A stretch of 62,951 nucleotides of DNA from contig NZ_PXZO01000031.1 of the NCBI RefSeq assembly GCF_003013475.1, positions 1 through 62,951 of the forward strand. Reading direction: 5' to 3'. Origin of the DNA: Brevibacillus porteri (GTDB lineage Bacteria; Bacillota; Bacilli; Brevibacillales; Brevibacillaceae). Shown in pieces: positions 33,414 through 41,420 of the stretch; position 1 is the stretch's first letter; every line of letters begins with the position of its first letter. The position numbers were made by a program, and so were the translations under genes. The notes beneath the pieces were generated by a model that was not told the DNA's origin, made no database searches, and was given only the letters and a program-made list of their open reading frames with translations.

Positions 33414-34952
33414 ATGGTGACATATCCGACAGAAGCGGTTCGCCTGACGATGGAGAAATGGTTTGCTATGTTTCCCGGTATGCGTGAATTGTCTCAGCAG
33501 CGAATCAAAACGTGCGATAACTGGAGAACTTGGGAGATAAAATTAGGTCATGAGCGTACAAAGCTGGAAATCGACAAAAAAACGGGTTATATAACGGAGT
33601 TTCGTTTGGAGGATGAAATTCATCAAGATTCGGTTGCTTCTGGAGTGCCAATCGATGCCGAGACAGCAACGCAGCGTATCATAGAAGTTGCAGAAGCACT
33701 GTATGGCGACCATCTGAGTGGGATGGTGAGAGATGGTATGGCGAGCTTGTCGGAGTATCGTGAGGAAAAGAATTGGAAACTTTCTTATCGTTATTGTTTT
33801 CACGACAATCGGCTTGCCAGCGTGTATCTGTTTATTACGTTAGACGAGTGGGGGAACTTGACTGACATCTACTACCGAGGATTTCATGATTTTGATCCGA
33901 AAAACAAGCCCTCCAAGCCAGAAGTAATAACGAAAGAGGAGGCGAAACAAGTATATTTTGCTCTCTATCAGGAAAATTTGATGCTCGCCTGCGACGAACA
34001 GGAAGAAGGGATACTCCAGTATCTCCCTGATGAGCCACCGATGGCCTATGCGGTTGTTCATGCCGAGACAGGGCAAATCACCAAGACCGTGATAGGAGGT
34101 AGACACCCTAATGAAAAACACTCAGAGGTCATTCCAGTAGTAACCCAAGGAAAATCTCTAATTTTTTCAAACGTGCAAGAGATTGAGTTGTGGGTGAAGG
34201 AATCTTTTCAAATTGATGTAATCGAAGCGGATATCAAAAGAGAAACGCTTGTGACACCGAACGAGGATGGGGTCACTTATAATCCTAGGAGCGGTTATTT
34301 CAAACATATTGATGCTGCGAAAAAGCCGGACTGGCCTTCTACGATCCATTACTTCTGGTCGCTGCCAGAAGCAGAAGACGCGGAAACCGTCTACGATCCT
34401 GATTTTGTATGTGTGACTCTCAATCGCCAGACCAACGAGCTACTTGCCTTTACGTTTAATCAAAAAATGGAGTATATAACGCCACGGATGTCGGACCGCG
34501 ATGCTCTGCGAATAGCCACGCGCTATTTGGAAACATACATCGAGCAGGGAATTACCGAGTTGCACTATTATGAATTATGTTATTTACGTGGCACGGGAAA
34601 TACGTATTACTTCTATGAGCGACGAAATGGTATCGTTTTAACAAATCGGATGTACTCCGTGAAAGTTAATCCTTGGACGGGCCAAGTAACGGGTTTTTAC
34701 AAGCATGATGTACGTAAAAATAAAATAATTCCCGATCCGGGCTCGTGTGTGTCTCTTAGGGAAGCTGCGGAGAGCTTCATGAGCTTGTATGACGTGGAGC
34801 TGGAATATGTGCAAGTGGAGGACAGAAATACAAGTAGAAGGGAAAAGTCTCCTGTTCCGTTCCCGGTCTATCAGCTCAAATACGCACGCACAGAGCGATA
34901 TCAATATTTGGATGCCGTAACCAATCAATTTAAGCCCCGGACTCGGACGTAA
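33414..34952 (+). CDS. YcdB/YcdC-like repeat protein without signal peptide
   Basis: 512 residues. Repeated PepSY-like units each end in a 'D/N-x-x-TG/N-x-I/V' turn: IDKKTGYITEFRLE, VHAETGQITKTVIGG, VNPWTGQVTGFYKHD and the final LDAVTNQFKPR, which parallels the ends of the YcdB-type proteins at 17437 and 19517. No signal peptide or membrane helix is visible, unusual for this group. GGGAGG lies 8 bases upstream. It overlaps the following small membrane-protein gene by one base (TAATG). Function unknown. Confidence 0.65.
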   Translation: MVTYPTEAVRLTMEKWFAMFPGMRELSQQRIKTCDNWRTWEIKLGHERTKLEIDKKTGYITEFRLEDEIHQDSVASGVPIDAETATQRIIEVAEALYGDHLSGMVRDGMASLSEYREEKNWKLSYRYCFHDNRLASVYLFITLDEWGNLTDIYYRGFHDFDPKNKPSKPEVITKEEAKQVYFALYQENLMLACDEQEEGILQYLPDEPPMAYAVVHAETGQITKTVIGGRHPNEKHSEVIPVVTQGKSLIFSNVQEIELWVKESFQIDVIEADIKRETLVTPNEDGVTYNPRSGYFKHIDAAKKPDWPSTIHYFWSLPEAEDAETVYDPDFVCVTLNRQTNELLAFTFNQKMEYITPRMSDRDALRIATRYLETYIEQGITELHYYELCYLRGTGNTYYFYERRNGIVLTNRMYSVKVNPWTGQVTGFYKHDVRKNKIIPDPGSCVSLREAAESFMSLYDVELEYVQVEDRNTSRREKSPVPFPVYQLKYARTERYQYLDAVTNQFKPRTRT

Positions 34953-35260
34953 TGCAAAGTGAAACGGCTGATACTCTTTCACGTAGAAAGAAAAGAAGGG
35001 AGAGGATGTATCTGTTTTTTCTTGGATTAACGGTTTGCATGATCGCATGGATAGCGGGAGGCGTATTTCTATACCAAGGTGATTATGTAATGGGCGTAGT
35101 CTTGATCGGAATCGGTCTTCTTCTTTTTATTTGCATGATCATCTTCTATCGTAAGAAACGTAAGAGTTGTTCGTTAGATTGCAACTATATTCCAGCTGAT
35201 TGTCCTGTTCCAGATTGCGGTATACCTGATTGTGATTGCAAGCCAGATTGCTCACATTGA
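34952..35260 (+). CDS. Small membrane protein with cysteine-rich tail
   Basis: 102 residues. A basic N terminus, two helices (LFFLGLTVCMIAWIAGGVFLY and MGVVLIGIGLLLFICMIIFY), then a tail with seven Cys in a P-D-C rhythm (CNYIPADCPVPDCGIPDCDC). The ATG overlaps the previous stop, so coupling is likely. Family not recognised; the tail could bind metal or form disulphides. Confidence 0.65.
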   Translation: MQSETADTLSRRKKRRERMYLFFLGLTVCMIAWIAGGVFLYQGDYVMGVVLIGIGLLLFICMIIFYRKKRKSCSLDCNYIPADCPVPDCGIPDCDCKPDCSH

Positions 35261-35268
35261 GGTGGCTA

Positions 35269-35598
35269 ATGAAGATCAATACGCAGTGGATTCCATGTCA
35301 TCGGCGCGCAGATCGATCCTTCTATATAGCGGGTAAAAAAATGCCGCTATGTGCCAGATGTGTTTCGACATTGGCTGGATACTTGATCGCGCCAGTTTTT
35401 GCAGGGATGCATCTCGTGACCTCTTACTATTTGATTGGATTGCTTTTACTGCCAATGCTCATTGACGGCTTTACCCAACAATGGAAGTGGCGGACAAGCA
35501 ATAACAAGCTCCGATTTTTAACAGGGTTTAGTTTTGGTGTCGGACAGTCGTTACTCATTTCCAATCTCGTTTGGTTTTTGGTTGAGAGACTCAGGTGA
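35269..35598 (+). CDS. DUF2085 membrane protein
   Basis: 109 residues from ATG 35269 (GAGGTGG upstream). The pattern PCHRRADRSFYIAGKKMPLCARCVSTLAGYL with paired Cys residues, then three hydrophobic helices, is diagnostic of DUF2085 (small predicted membrane proteins). It starts 8 bases after the cysteine-rich gene, so the three genes 33414-35598 form one unit. Function unknown. Confidence 0.85.
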   Translation: MKINTQWIPCHRRADRSFYIAGKKMPLCARCVSTLAGYLIAPVFAGMHLVTSYYLIGLLLLPMLIDGFTQQWKWRTSNNKLRFLTGFSFGVGQSLLISNLVWFLVERLR

Positions 35599-35670
35599 TT
35601 GAATTTCAATATTATGGTAATCCTTTCACCTGGGACATCCCTCCTATATAATACTGGTGGGGGGATATTA

Positions 35671-36486
35671 GTGATCCATTATAAGACATACATACGTGGT
35701 GAAGATTGCGAATGGGTGACTTTTGTCCATGGGGCAGGGGGCAGCTCATCGATTTGGTATAAACAACTGAAGGCATACAAAGAGAATTTCAATGTTCTTC
35801 TAGTAGATATGCGTGGTCACGGAAAATCTAAAAACATCTCAGGCAAGCTGTTCAAAACATACACCTTTGATGATGTCAGCAGAGATATCATTGAGGTTTT
35901 GGATCATGTAAAAATCACTTCCACCCATTTTGTGGGGATTTCCTTGGGGACGATCATTGTGCAGATTATTTCGGAGCAGGCCCCAGAGAGAATGCGCTCG
36001 ATGGTTTTGGCAGGAGCTGTGACGCACATGAACGTGCGGTCGCGGGTGCTAATCACACTGGGGAATATGGTCAAACATTTCATCCCGTACATGTGGCTGT
36101 ATCGACTGTTTGCATGGGTGATTATGCCGAGCAAGCGTCATAAAGAATCGCGCTCGTTGTTTATCCGCGAAGCCAAAAAGCTTTGTCAAAAAGAATTCAA
36201 GAGATGGTTCAAGCTGACAAAAGGCATTAATCGATTCCTAGGAACCCTCTTTGATAAAGAGCCTCCCATCCCTACCTTGTTCATTATGGGTGACGAAGAC
36301 CATATGTTTTTGCCGTTCGTCCAGATGCGTGTGAAAAAAAGACAATTTGCACAGTTGAGTCTAGTCGCTGACTGCGGTCATGTCGTCAATGTCGATCAGC
36401 CGGAAGAATTTAACCGAATCTCCATCGGGTTTATTCAAAAGCAGTCGACAATAGCGCAAGGAATGTATGTATGGAATCCAGCATAG
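35671..36486 (+). CDS. Alpha/beta hydrolase
   Basis: 271 residues from GTG 35671 with GGTGGGGGGA upstream and a TATAAT at 35647-35652 that may be its -10. Oxyanion block VTFVHGAGGSSSIWYKQL, nucleophile elbow FVGISLGTIIVQ (Ser about 97), acid in LFIMGDEDHMFLP and catalytic His in VADCGHVVNVDQPEEF. Substrate unknown. The longer frame from TTG 35599 would include the promoter and is not used. Confidence 0.87.
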   Translation: MIHYKTYIRGEDCEWVTFVHGAGGSSSIWYKQLKAYKENFNVLLVDMRGHGKSKNISGKLFKTYTFDDVSRDIIEVLDHVKITSTHFVGISLGTIIVQIISEQAPERMRSMVLAGAVTHMNVRSRVLITLGNMVKHFIPYMWLYRLFAWVIMPSKRHKESRSLFIREAKKLCQKEFKRWFKLTKGINRFLGTLFDKEPPIPTLFIMGDEDHMFLPFVQMRVKKRQFAQLSLVADCGHVVNVDQPEEFNRISIGFIQKQSTIAQGMYVWNPA

Positions 36487-36497
36487 CTTCGTAAGAT

Positions 36498-36536
36498 AAG
36501 AGCCGCAGAGGATGCTTCTGGGGTTCTTTGTTTTTT
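36498..36536 (+). terminator. Terminator after the hydrolase gene
   Basis: AAGA-CC-CAGA / TCTG-GG-TCTT stem with single mismatches between blocks, followed by TTTTTT. Confidence 0.6.
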
Positions 36537-36621
36537 CTTCGGTTGCGATTGGCGAAGAAAAATGTTCCAATGTGAGTATGAATATGGGAAATAATTATAT
36601 TTGTAGACAGGAGGGAGACAC

Positions 36622-37365
36622 ATGTCGATTCAAAATGAACATGATTTGCTGTGCTTGAAACGGATCGGTAATATTGTGGCAGAGGCAAGAGAGACGATGA
36701 TTAGGGCCGTGCGAGCAGGTGTGACTACAAAAGAACTCGACCAGATTGGCGGAGAGATCTTGGCAAAGTACGGAGCACGGTCTGCACCGAATATCACCTA
36801 TGATTTTCCAGGGCATACATGCATCAGCGTCAATCACATTGTTGCGCATGGCATCCCTGATGATACCGTCCTGCAAAATGGCGATATCATCAATATTGAT
36901 GTCTCGGCAGAGCTGGATGGATACTTTGCCGATACAGGTGCTTCTATCGTGGTAGGAGAAGGCGAGCCTGAAAAGCAATCCTTATGCCAATGCGCCGAGG
37001 AGTCGTTGTATAAGGCATTGGATGCGGTAAAGGCGGGATCGAAGCTAAGCCAGATTGGTCGCGTTGTTCACCAGGAGGCCAGGAAAAAAGGCTTTACAGT
37101 CGTCAAAAACCTTACGGGTCATGGCATCGGCAAAAGCTTGCATGAAGAGCCTGCTTACATTTTGAATTACTATGACAAAAAGGATAGACGCTTGCTCACA
37201 GAAGGTCTCGTGTTGGCGGTTGAAACATTTATTTCAACGGGGACGGAATATGTGGAGGATGGCAGGGACGGTTGGGCGATCATTACGCCTGATAAGAGTT
37301 ATGTAGCTCAATACGAGCACACCATCGTTATAACGAAGGGGAAGCCAATTATTTTAACAGCTTGA
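36622..37365 (+). CDS. map: Methionine aminopeptidase, type I
   Basis: 247 residues, close to the usual length of type I enzymes. Metal ligands are all present: IINIDVSAELDGYFADTG (two Asp), NLTGHGIGKSLHEEP (His), AVETFISTG (Glu) and AQYEHTIVI (Glu); the catalytic His is in NHIVAHGIPDD. It removes the initiator Met from nascent proteins. The location outside the ribosomal-protein cluster suggests the second, MapB/YflG-like, copy. AGGAGG precedes the ATG; monocistronic. Confidence 0.93.
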   Translation: MSIQNEHDLLCLKRIGNIVAEARETMIRAVRAGVTTKELDQIGGEILAKYGARSAPNITYDFPGHTCISVNHIVAHGIPDDTVLQNGDIINIDVSAELDGYFADTGASIVVGEGEPEKQSLCQCAEESLYKALDAVKAGSKLSQIGRVVHQEARKKGFTVVKNLTGHGIGKSLHEEPAYILNYYDKKDRRLLTEGLVLAVETFISTGTEYVEDGRDGWAIITPDKSYVAQYEHTIVITKGKPIILTA

Positions 37366-37373
37366 TTGCAGGG

Positions 37374-37401
37374 AGACCTCAGATTGATGAGGTCTTTTTT
37401 T
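37374..37401 (+). terminator. Terminator after map
   Basis: Perfect GACCTCA / TGAGGTC stem and TTTTTTT. Confidence 0.92.
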
Positions 37402-37488
37402 GTGAAGAAAAACTTGCAGAATAGCCAATGATTGTATATTCTTTATATAGGAATATATGTTCGTATTATATGAAGGAGGTTTCTTTCC

Positions 37489-38046
37489 ATGAATCGGTGC
37501 GGCTGGGTGAATCAAGACCCTATCTATATGGATTATCACGATCACGAGTGGGGAGTTCCTGTCTATGAAGATCGTTTGCTCTTTGAATATTTGAATTTGG
37601 AAGGCGCTCAAGCCGGACTGAGCTGGTACACGATCTTGAAGAAGCGGGAAAATTATCGAAGAGCGTTTGATAATTTTGAAGCGGAGAAAATCGTTCAATA
37701 CGATGAAGCCAAGATCGAGCAATTGCTGACAGATGAAGGCATCGTTCGAAACAGGCTGAAGATTCGCGGCGTCGTGAAGAACGCCCACGCGTATTTGCGG
37801 GTTGTGGAGGAGTTTGGGTCCTTTAGCAGCTATATTTGGTCGTTTGTAGGCGGGAAGCCGATTCATAATCATTTTCAGGAAATGAAGGATGTGCCTGCTT
37901 CTACCGAAATCAGCGACAAGATGAGCAAGGACTTGAAGAAGCGGGGTTTTACGTTTGTCGGTTCAACCATTTGCTACGCCTTTATGCAAGCAGTCGGCAT
38001 GGTCAATGATCACGTAGCGACATGTGATCTCTATCCAAAAAACTAG
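37489..38046 (+). CDS. tag: DNA-3-methyladenine glycosylase I
   Basis: 185 residues. Tag signature: MNRCGWV (Cys4), YMDYHDHEWGVPVYEDRLLFEYLNLEGAQAGLSW (split in the protein as DYHDHEWG, EDRLLFE and GLSW), and the C-terminal zinc ligands in NDHVATCDLY. It excises 3-methyladenine from alkylated DNA. AAGGAGG lies 9 bases before the ATG. The DinB-like gene follows after 28 bases, a plausible damage-repair pair. Confidence 0.95.
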   Translation: MNRCGWVNQDPIYMDYHDHEWGVPVYEDRLLFEYLNLEGAQAGLSWYTILKKRENYRRAFDNFEAEKIVQYDEAKIEQLLTDEGIVRNRLKIRGVVKNAHAYLRVVEEFGSFSSYIWSFVGGKPIHNHFQEMKDVPASTEISDKMSKDLKKRGFTFVGSTICYAFMQAVGMVNDHVATCDLYPKN

Positions 38047-38074
38047 GACGAGCTTATGGAGAGGGGAGAATGGC

Positions 38075-38551
38075 ATGAACGAAAATGATCTCTTACTCTT
38101 AAACTTTGAGGAAGTAAGACGTAGAAGCATCAAAGTTTGGAAGGCAATTCCTAAAGAAATGCTGAACTGGAAGCCTGACGATAAAGCGTTCACGTGCGGG
38201 GAAATGATTCGCCATGTCATCGAGGGTGAGTTTTTGTATCACCAGATTTTGATCCAACGGGGAAGCGCCGCTTTGTCTACTATCCCCAATCCGTATGAAA
38301 CCAAAGAGTTTTCGACCGTAGAAGAAGATTTGGCCTTTGCGAAGCCGTATCGAGAAGAATTTCTCCGCTTCGTCAGAGGGTTGTCCAAGAGCGATCTGGA
38401 GAGTGTCCGCATCGATCGATCCGATGTAGGCTATGTCCGCACGCTTGGAGACATGCTTCTGCGAATCGCCTATCATGAGTCTGTACATACCGGTCAACTG
38501 TTAGATTATATGCGAACGATGGGTGTTGAACGTCCGAATATATGGGATTAA
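38075..38551 (+). CDS. DinB family protein
   Basis: 158 residues from ATG 38075 (GAGGGGAGA upstream). Four-helix DinB/YfiT fold with metal-type His residues in GEMIRHVIEGEFLYHQIL and IAYHESVHTGQLLDYMRTMG. Many members are nickel- or zinc-dependent thiol transferases or have unknown roles. Transcribed with tag. Confidence 0.87.
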   Translation: MNENDLLLLNFEEVRRRSIKVWKAIPKEMLNWKPDDKAFTCGEMIRHVIEGEFLYHQILIQRGSAALSTIPNPYETKEFSTVEEDLAFAKPYREEFLRFVRGLSKSDLESVRIDRSDVGYVRTLGDMLLRIAYHESVHTGQLLDYMRTMGVERPNIWD

Positions 38552-38576
38552 ATGAGTGCGAAAGATAGAAAAGCAG

Positions 38577-38618
38577 GCAAGCTCTTCTGTTGTGAATGCG
38601 AGAGGGGCTTGCTTTTTT
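38577..38618 (+). terminator. Terminator after the DinB-family gene
   Basis: GCAAGCTCTTCT / AGAGGGGCTTGC stem (one G-T pair block) and TTTTTT. Confidence 0.85.
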
Positions 38619-38757
38619 ATTTATAAAAAAAGGTCCTTCTTCATTTAAGATGTTTCTTGCGTGATGGGCAGATAAAACTCAAAAAGTATGAGGATTATGT
38701 ACTTTTAAAGAGTAGGGACATCAGTTGTGTAAGGATAATTTCATACTTCTACACAGG

Positions 38758-38786
38758 CACGATCTCCACTTGAGATCGTGTTTTTT
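38758..38786 (+). terminator. Strong hairpin terminator in the gap before the tailocin locus
   Basis: Perfect CACGATCTC / GAGATCGTG with a 5-base loop and TTTTTT. It insulates the phage-derived locus. The 38619-38944 gap otherwise holds a TGTGTA/TACACA inverted repeat and the early promoter. Confidence 0.9.
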
Positions 38787-38855
38787 GATGCCTTCTTTGA
38801 AATTTATGCAGAGAATCGACCAAAAAATTATCTCCAAAAATCTGGTGGAAAGAAC

Positions 38856-38884
38856 TTGAACTTATTACCATAGTATGAGATACT
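38856..38884 (+). promoter_or_regulatory. Putative early promoter of the tailocin locus
   Basis: TTGAAC at 38856-38861 and GATACT at 38879-38884 with a 17-base spacer. A LexA box begins 12 bases downstream, where bound repressor would block transcription. Confidence 0.5.
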
Positions 38885-38896
38885 TGTACTACAAAG

Positions 38897-38910
38897 AGAA
38901 CGAACGTTCC
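38897..38910. promoter_or_regulatory. LexA (SOS) box
   Basis: AGAACGAACGTTCC matches the B. subtilis LexA/DinR consensus CGAACRNRYGTTYC at 13 of 14 positions (first base A instead of C). It lies between the early promoter and the first regulatory gene, so the locus is probably induced by DNA damage. Confidence 0.8.
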
Positions 38911-38944
38911 TATTTCCGGATGAAAAAGACAGAAGGTGAAGCAT

Positions 38945-39283
38945 GTGACAGATGAGCAGTTGAAAGAGCATTGCAGAAAAGTGCTCAAGAGGATTGCTTG
39001 GCGATTGCAGTACGCTGCCAAGAAGCGTTTGTACAGGGAGACGGTGATCAAAGAGGGGATGCGGGGAACGGAAGCGATCGAGGACAACCTGTCGCACCTG
39101 TATGTTCAGGAGGTGTTGATGCAACTCCCAGAAAAAGCCCGAATCATTATCAAGCATGTCGTCCTTCAAGGAATGACAGAAGAACAGGTAGCCAAAAAAC
39201 TGAATATGACCAGACAAGGAGTGAGTAAATGCAAAAACAAATATTTGCGCCAATTGGCCGAGAAGCTGACTCGTTCAGCCTGA
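38945..39283 (+). CDS. Sigma region-4-like regulator (Xpf-like)
   Basis: 112 residues from GTG 38945 with AAGGTG 6 bases upstream. The C-terminal half is sigma region 4: LPEKARIIIKHVVLQGMTEEQVAKKLNMTRQGVSKCKNKYLRQL (core LxxxARxII, GMTEEQVAKKL, QGVSK). No region 2 follows or precedes. This resembles B. subtilis PBSX Xpf and other phage positive-control factors. It overlaps the next gene by 55 bases. Likely role: direct RNA polymerase to late promoters, possibly together with the next product. Confidence 0.78.
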   Translation: MTDEQLKEHCRKVLKRIAWRLQYAAKKRLYRETVIKEGMRGTEAIEDNLSHLYVQEVLMQLPEKARIIIKHVVLQGMTEEQVAKKLNMTRQGVSKCKNKYLRQLAEKLTRSA

Positions 39284-39456
39284 CCCTCCAAAAAGCACAG
39301 TCAGGGGATAATCGGGCTGTACTGACGATCCTCGACTTTCTGCTTCCCGACATGGAGTACCTTGCTTCCTTTATCAAACTACCTCGCGAAGAGAGCATGC
39401 AAGAAATGAAAACCGCGATGCTCGAAGCGATCCGCAGTGGAGAAGTGATGCTATGA
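39229..39456 (+). CDS. Small sigma region-2/HTH_16-like partner protein
   Basis: 75 residues. LTLQKAQSGDNRAVLTILDFLLPDMEYLA has the A-Q-x-G-D-x-x-A pattern that begins region 2 of many small sigma factors and HTH_16 proteins. The ribosome site AAGGAGTG lies inside the previous gene. The pair is reminiscent of B. subtilis SigO and RsoA, in which region 4 and region 2 functions are on separate polypeptides. The functional interpretation is inference. Confidence 0.55.
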   Translation: MQKQIFAPIGREADSFSLTLQKAQSGDNRAVLTILDFLLPDMEYLASFIKLPREESMQEMKTAMLEAIRSGEVML

Positions 39457-39650
39457 TGACGATTGATTACGTTCAGGTTCTCGCGGTTGTCGTGTGCTTC
39501 CTTGCTTTAATCGTCACGTTTAAGCAGGTAGATTTGCAGATTCGGATTAATAATCTGTTCAACCTGCAATTAAAGGCAAACAAAGAGAAAAAGAAAGAGC
39601 AACTGGAACAAAAAAAGGAGACTCCGACTGACGATCGGAATCCCCATTAA
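39453..39650 (+). CDS. Small single-helix membrane protein
   Basis: 65 residues. The ATG overlaps the previous stop (ATGA). One helix (VQVLAVVVCFLALIVTF), then an amphipathic basic and acidic coil (KANKEKKKEQLEQKKE). It lies in the early tailocin operon. Family not recognised. Confidence 0.55.
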   Translation: MMTIDYVQVLAVVVCFLALIVTFKQVDLQIRINNLFNLQLKANKEKKKEQLEQKKETPTDDRNPH

Positions 39651-39657
39651 AGGCTTG

Positions 39658-39701
39658 GGGCAAAGAATACAACTGGTGAGTATCCTCTTTGCCCTCTTTC
39701 A
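39658..39701 (+). terminator. Hairpin after the small membrane-protein gene
   Basis: Perfect GGGCAAAGA / TCTTTGCCC arms with a 19-base loop and a pyrimidine-rich TCTTTC tail. Confidence 0.5.
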
Positions 39702-39741
39702 TTATACAAGAAAATGTCTATGCAAAGGAGATACGTACGAA

Positions 39742-39855
39742 ATGATAGAAGCAGCATTAATCGGAGCAGCTGTTTTATTGATCGGAGTCATTATCGGACA
39801 GATCGGTTTGTCTCAAAGATTAAGAAAAGGCGCAAGAGTCAACGAAAACCGTTAA
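39742..39855 (+). CDS. Tiny membrane peptide
   Basis: 37 residues from ATG 39742, with AAGGAG 11 bases upstream. One hydrophobic helix (AALIGAAVLLIGVIIGQIGL) and a basic tail. The frame extends upstream through the hairpin at 39658, so the shorter start is preferred. Short peptides of this form are common in phage loci; no function assigned. Confidence 0.45.
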   Translation: MIEAALIGAAVLLIGVIIGQIGLSQRLRKGARVNENR

Positions 39856-39900
39856 GCAATCATTTGGACTTCATATATATGACCGAGGGGGAATAGTGCC

Positions 39901-40554
39901 TTGATCAGCAAAGATGTTTTCATGGAAGCAGTATGCGAGGTGTGTCCGGCGACGTGCTGGGGAAAGAAATCACATTGCCAGGTTCATGATAAGCACGTAG
40001 GAAAAATCGATTCTTGCCCGGAGTGGGACAAGTACATGCGGGATCAAGAGGCAAAGGGGCAGAAAAAGACAGCATTCGCTAGAAAAGAAGGCTTCGTCCG
40101 GCTGAGTGAGCAAGCACCCATCGTAGATTTTCTACAAAAGGCCGAAGAAGAAATTCGCGACTACAATTATATGCAGATCGAGATCGTGCGCATCCAGCGG
40201 TTTTTGCGTGAAGCAGGGGAAGGAATGGTCGCACAGTACGGACTGGATGCAGGGATGCCGAAAGGAAAAGGCAGCAATGGAGATAAGACGCACGCAGAGG
40301 TTGCACGCCGGGAGCGGAAATGGAAGAGGCTGCAAAATCTGCAGGATAAAATCGAGCGGATCAACCAAGCGGTCGAGACGATTCCGGGGGAGCAGGAACG
40401 CTTGATAGTCGAAGCTTTGCTGGATGGCGATAAGAACAATCTGATTGCTAAAGAAATCGGCGTGTCCCGACAGCGGTATTATGAAATCAAGCGCAGTGCC
40501 GTGATGAAGATGGCATGGGCGATGTATGGCGATCAGGCTCTGCAGACTGGATAA
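39901..40554 (+). CDS. Late regulator with N-terminal zinc-binding cysteines and C-terminal HTH
   Basis: 217 residues, TTG start with GAGGGGGA 8 bases upstream. Residues 12-40 carry CEVCPATCWGKKSHCQVH and DSCPEW, five Cys and His that look like a zinc site. The middle is helical and charged; the C terminus (IPGEQERLIVEALLDGDKNNLIAKEIGVSRQRYYEIK) is a region-4/ArpU-like helix-turn-helix. It closes the regulatory block and precedes the structural operon, as late-gene activators of tailed phages do. Name uncertain. Confidence 0.65.
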   Translation: MISKDVFMEAVCEVCPATCWGKKSHCQVHDKHVGKIDSCPEWDKYMRDQEAKGQKKTAFARKEGFVRLSEQAPIVDFLQKAEEEIRDYNYMQIEIVRIQRFLREAGEGMVAQYGLDAGMPKGKGSNGDKTHAEVARRERKWKRLQNLQDKIERINQAVETIPGEQERLIVEALLDGDKNNLIAKEIGVSRQRYYEIKRSAVMKMAWAMYGDQALQTG

Positions 40555-40582
40555 TGAAAACACAACCCGGCTTACTAAACGA

Positions 40583-40612
40583 GAAGCTGTCTGATAAAGA
40601 CAGCTTCTTTTC
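40583..40612 (+). terminator. Terminator closing the regulatory operon
   Basis: Perfect GAAGCTGTCT / AGACAGCTTC and TTTT. Confidence 0.88.
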
Positions 40613-40696
40613 ATTTTCACAAGCATGTTGAATCTGACAAAGGTTGACACTTCCTGACACATCGGGTCATTTTCCCAGTTTTTCCTCCAGTTCGGT

Positions 40697-40766
40697 TATA
40701 CTTGAGTCAAGCGAAACAAGTAAGAGAGATACGAGCCATCCGATGAAGCTGTCGGGTGGCTTTTTA
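40697..40766 (+). promoter_or_regulatory. Leader of the structural operon: -10-like box and early terminator
   Basis: TATACT at 40697-40702 has no good sigma-A -35, which fits a phage-type sigma. About 30 bases later a hairpin (GCCATCCGA / TCGGGTGGC, 40735-40760) with TTTTT would end a short transcript before the structural genes. Upstream, TTGACACTTCCTGACACA is a direct repeat. The remaining gap to 40970 holds only a possible 20-residue leader frame. Confidence 0.4.
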
Positions 40767-40923
40767 TGTACGCCGACGACTCAAATGTTCGGCGAGCGGG
40801 GAAAACGGCGATTGGCGCCACACGATGGCGAGTTCAAAGCTATAGGCTACTCGCTCCCTGCTCGGCGGGCATTTGCCGTGAATGCCTTGCCAAATGAAGT
40901 GAAATAGTGGGGGGAAGAGTCAT

Positions 40924-40986
40924 GTGACGAAGACAGAAGAGAATACCGCAAGTATGGGAGGTGAAGCTGGATGGATCGTGAGCTAG
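40924..40986 (+). CDS. Possible leader peptide overlapping the first structural gene
   Basis: GTG at 40924 after a GGGGGGAAGAG site opens a 20-codon frame (MTKTEENTASMGGEAGWIVS) ending 16 bases inside the next gene. The strong ribosome site and overlap suggest coupling, but a frame this short can arise by chance. Confidence 0.3.
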   Translation: MTKTEENTASMGGEAGWIVS

Positions 40987-41420
40987 CCGTTCTCATTGAA
41001 CTGGTGAATGAAGCGTATCCAAAGCTCGCTACAGTTGTAAACGTGGACGATTGGATGGCGCAGAGATTCCAACCGCCAATCGCGTTTCTGTTGACGCAAG
41101 GGGTCCGTGAAGAAGGAAGAAGCCTCACTTCCTATCAGGTGGTCTCAGAAGCAGCCATTGTCCTCCACTATCCAAAGGTAGAAGGTGCCTACCAGCCGCT
41201 TTCAGCAGAACCGCTGCGTGAGCTCCTTCGCCAAAATCAATTTAGCTATCAAGGCAAGACGTCTGGATTGTCCATCGAGATCGACAGCTCCACCTTGCGT
41301 ATTTGGCGGGATAAAAAGGACCGGACGGAAATCGCGTTTCAGTTCACCTACAACGTGGCGGTGCAGAGAGCAGTCACAGACAAAATCAACGAATTTGATG
41401 TAGAGGGGGTCCGATCATAG
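40971..41420 (+). CDS. Phage tail structural protein, XkdJ/YqbJ-like
   Basis: 149 residues, first large gene of the structural operon. The N-terminal LVNEAYPKLATVVNVDDWMAQRF and the central ALREL-type segment resemble tail-completion or terminator proteins located before the sheath gene in PBSX-like elements. GGGAGGTG precedes the ATG and the next gene overlaps by one base. Assigned mainly by position. Confidence 0.55.
   Translation: MDRELAVLIELVNEAYPKLATVVNVDDWMAQRFQPPIAFLLTQGVREEGRSLTSYQVVSEAAIVLHYPKVEGAYQPLSAEPLRELLRQNQFSYQGKTSGLSIEIDSSTLRIWRDKKDRTEIAFQFTYNVAVQRAVTDKINEFDVEGVRS

Noticed and set aside
40644..40907. 87-codon frame before the structural operon
   Set aside because: It runs through the promoter-like box and the terminator hairpin, lacks a ribosome site and has no protein-like pattern.
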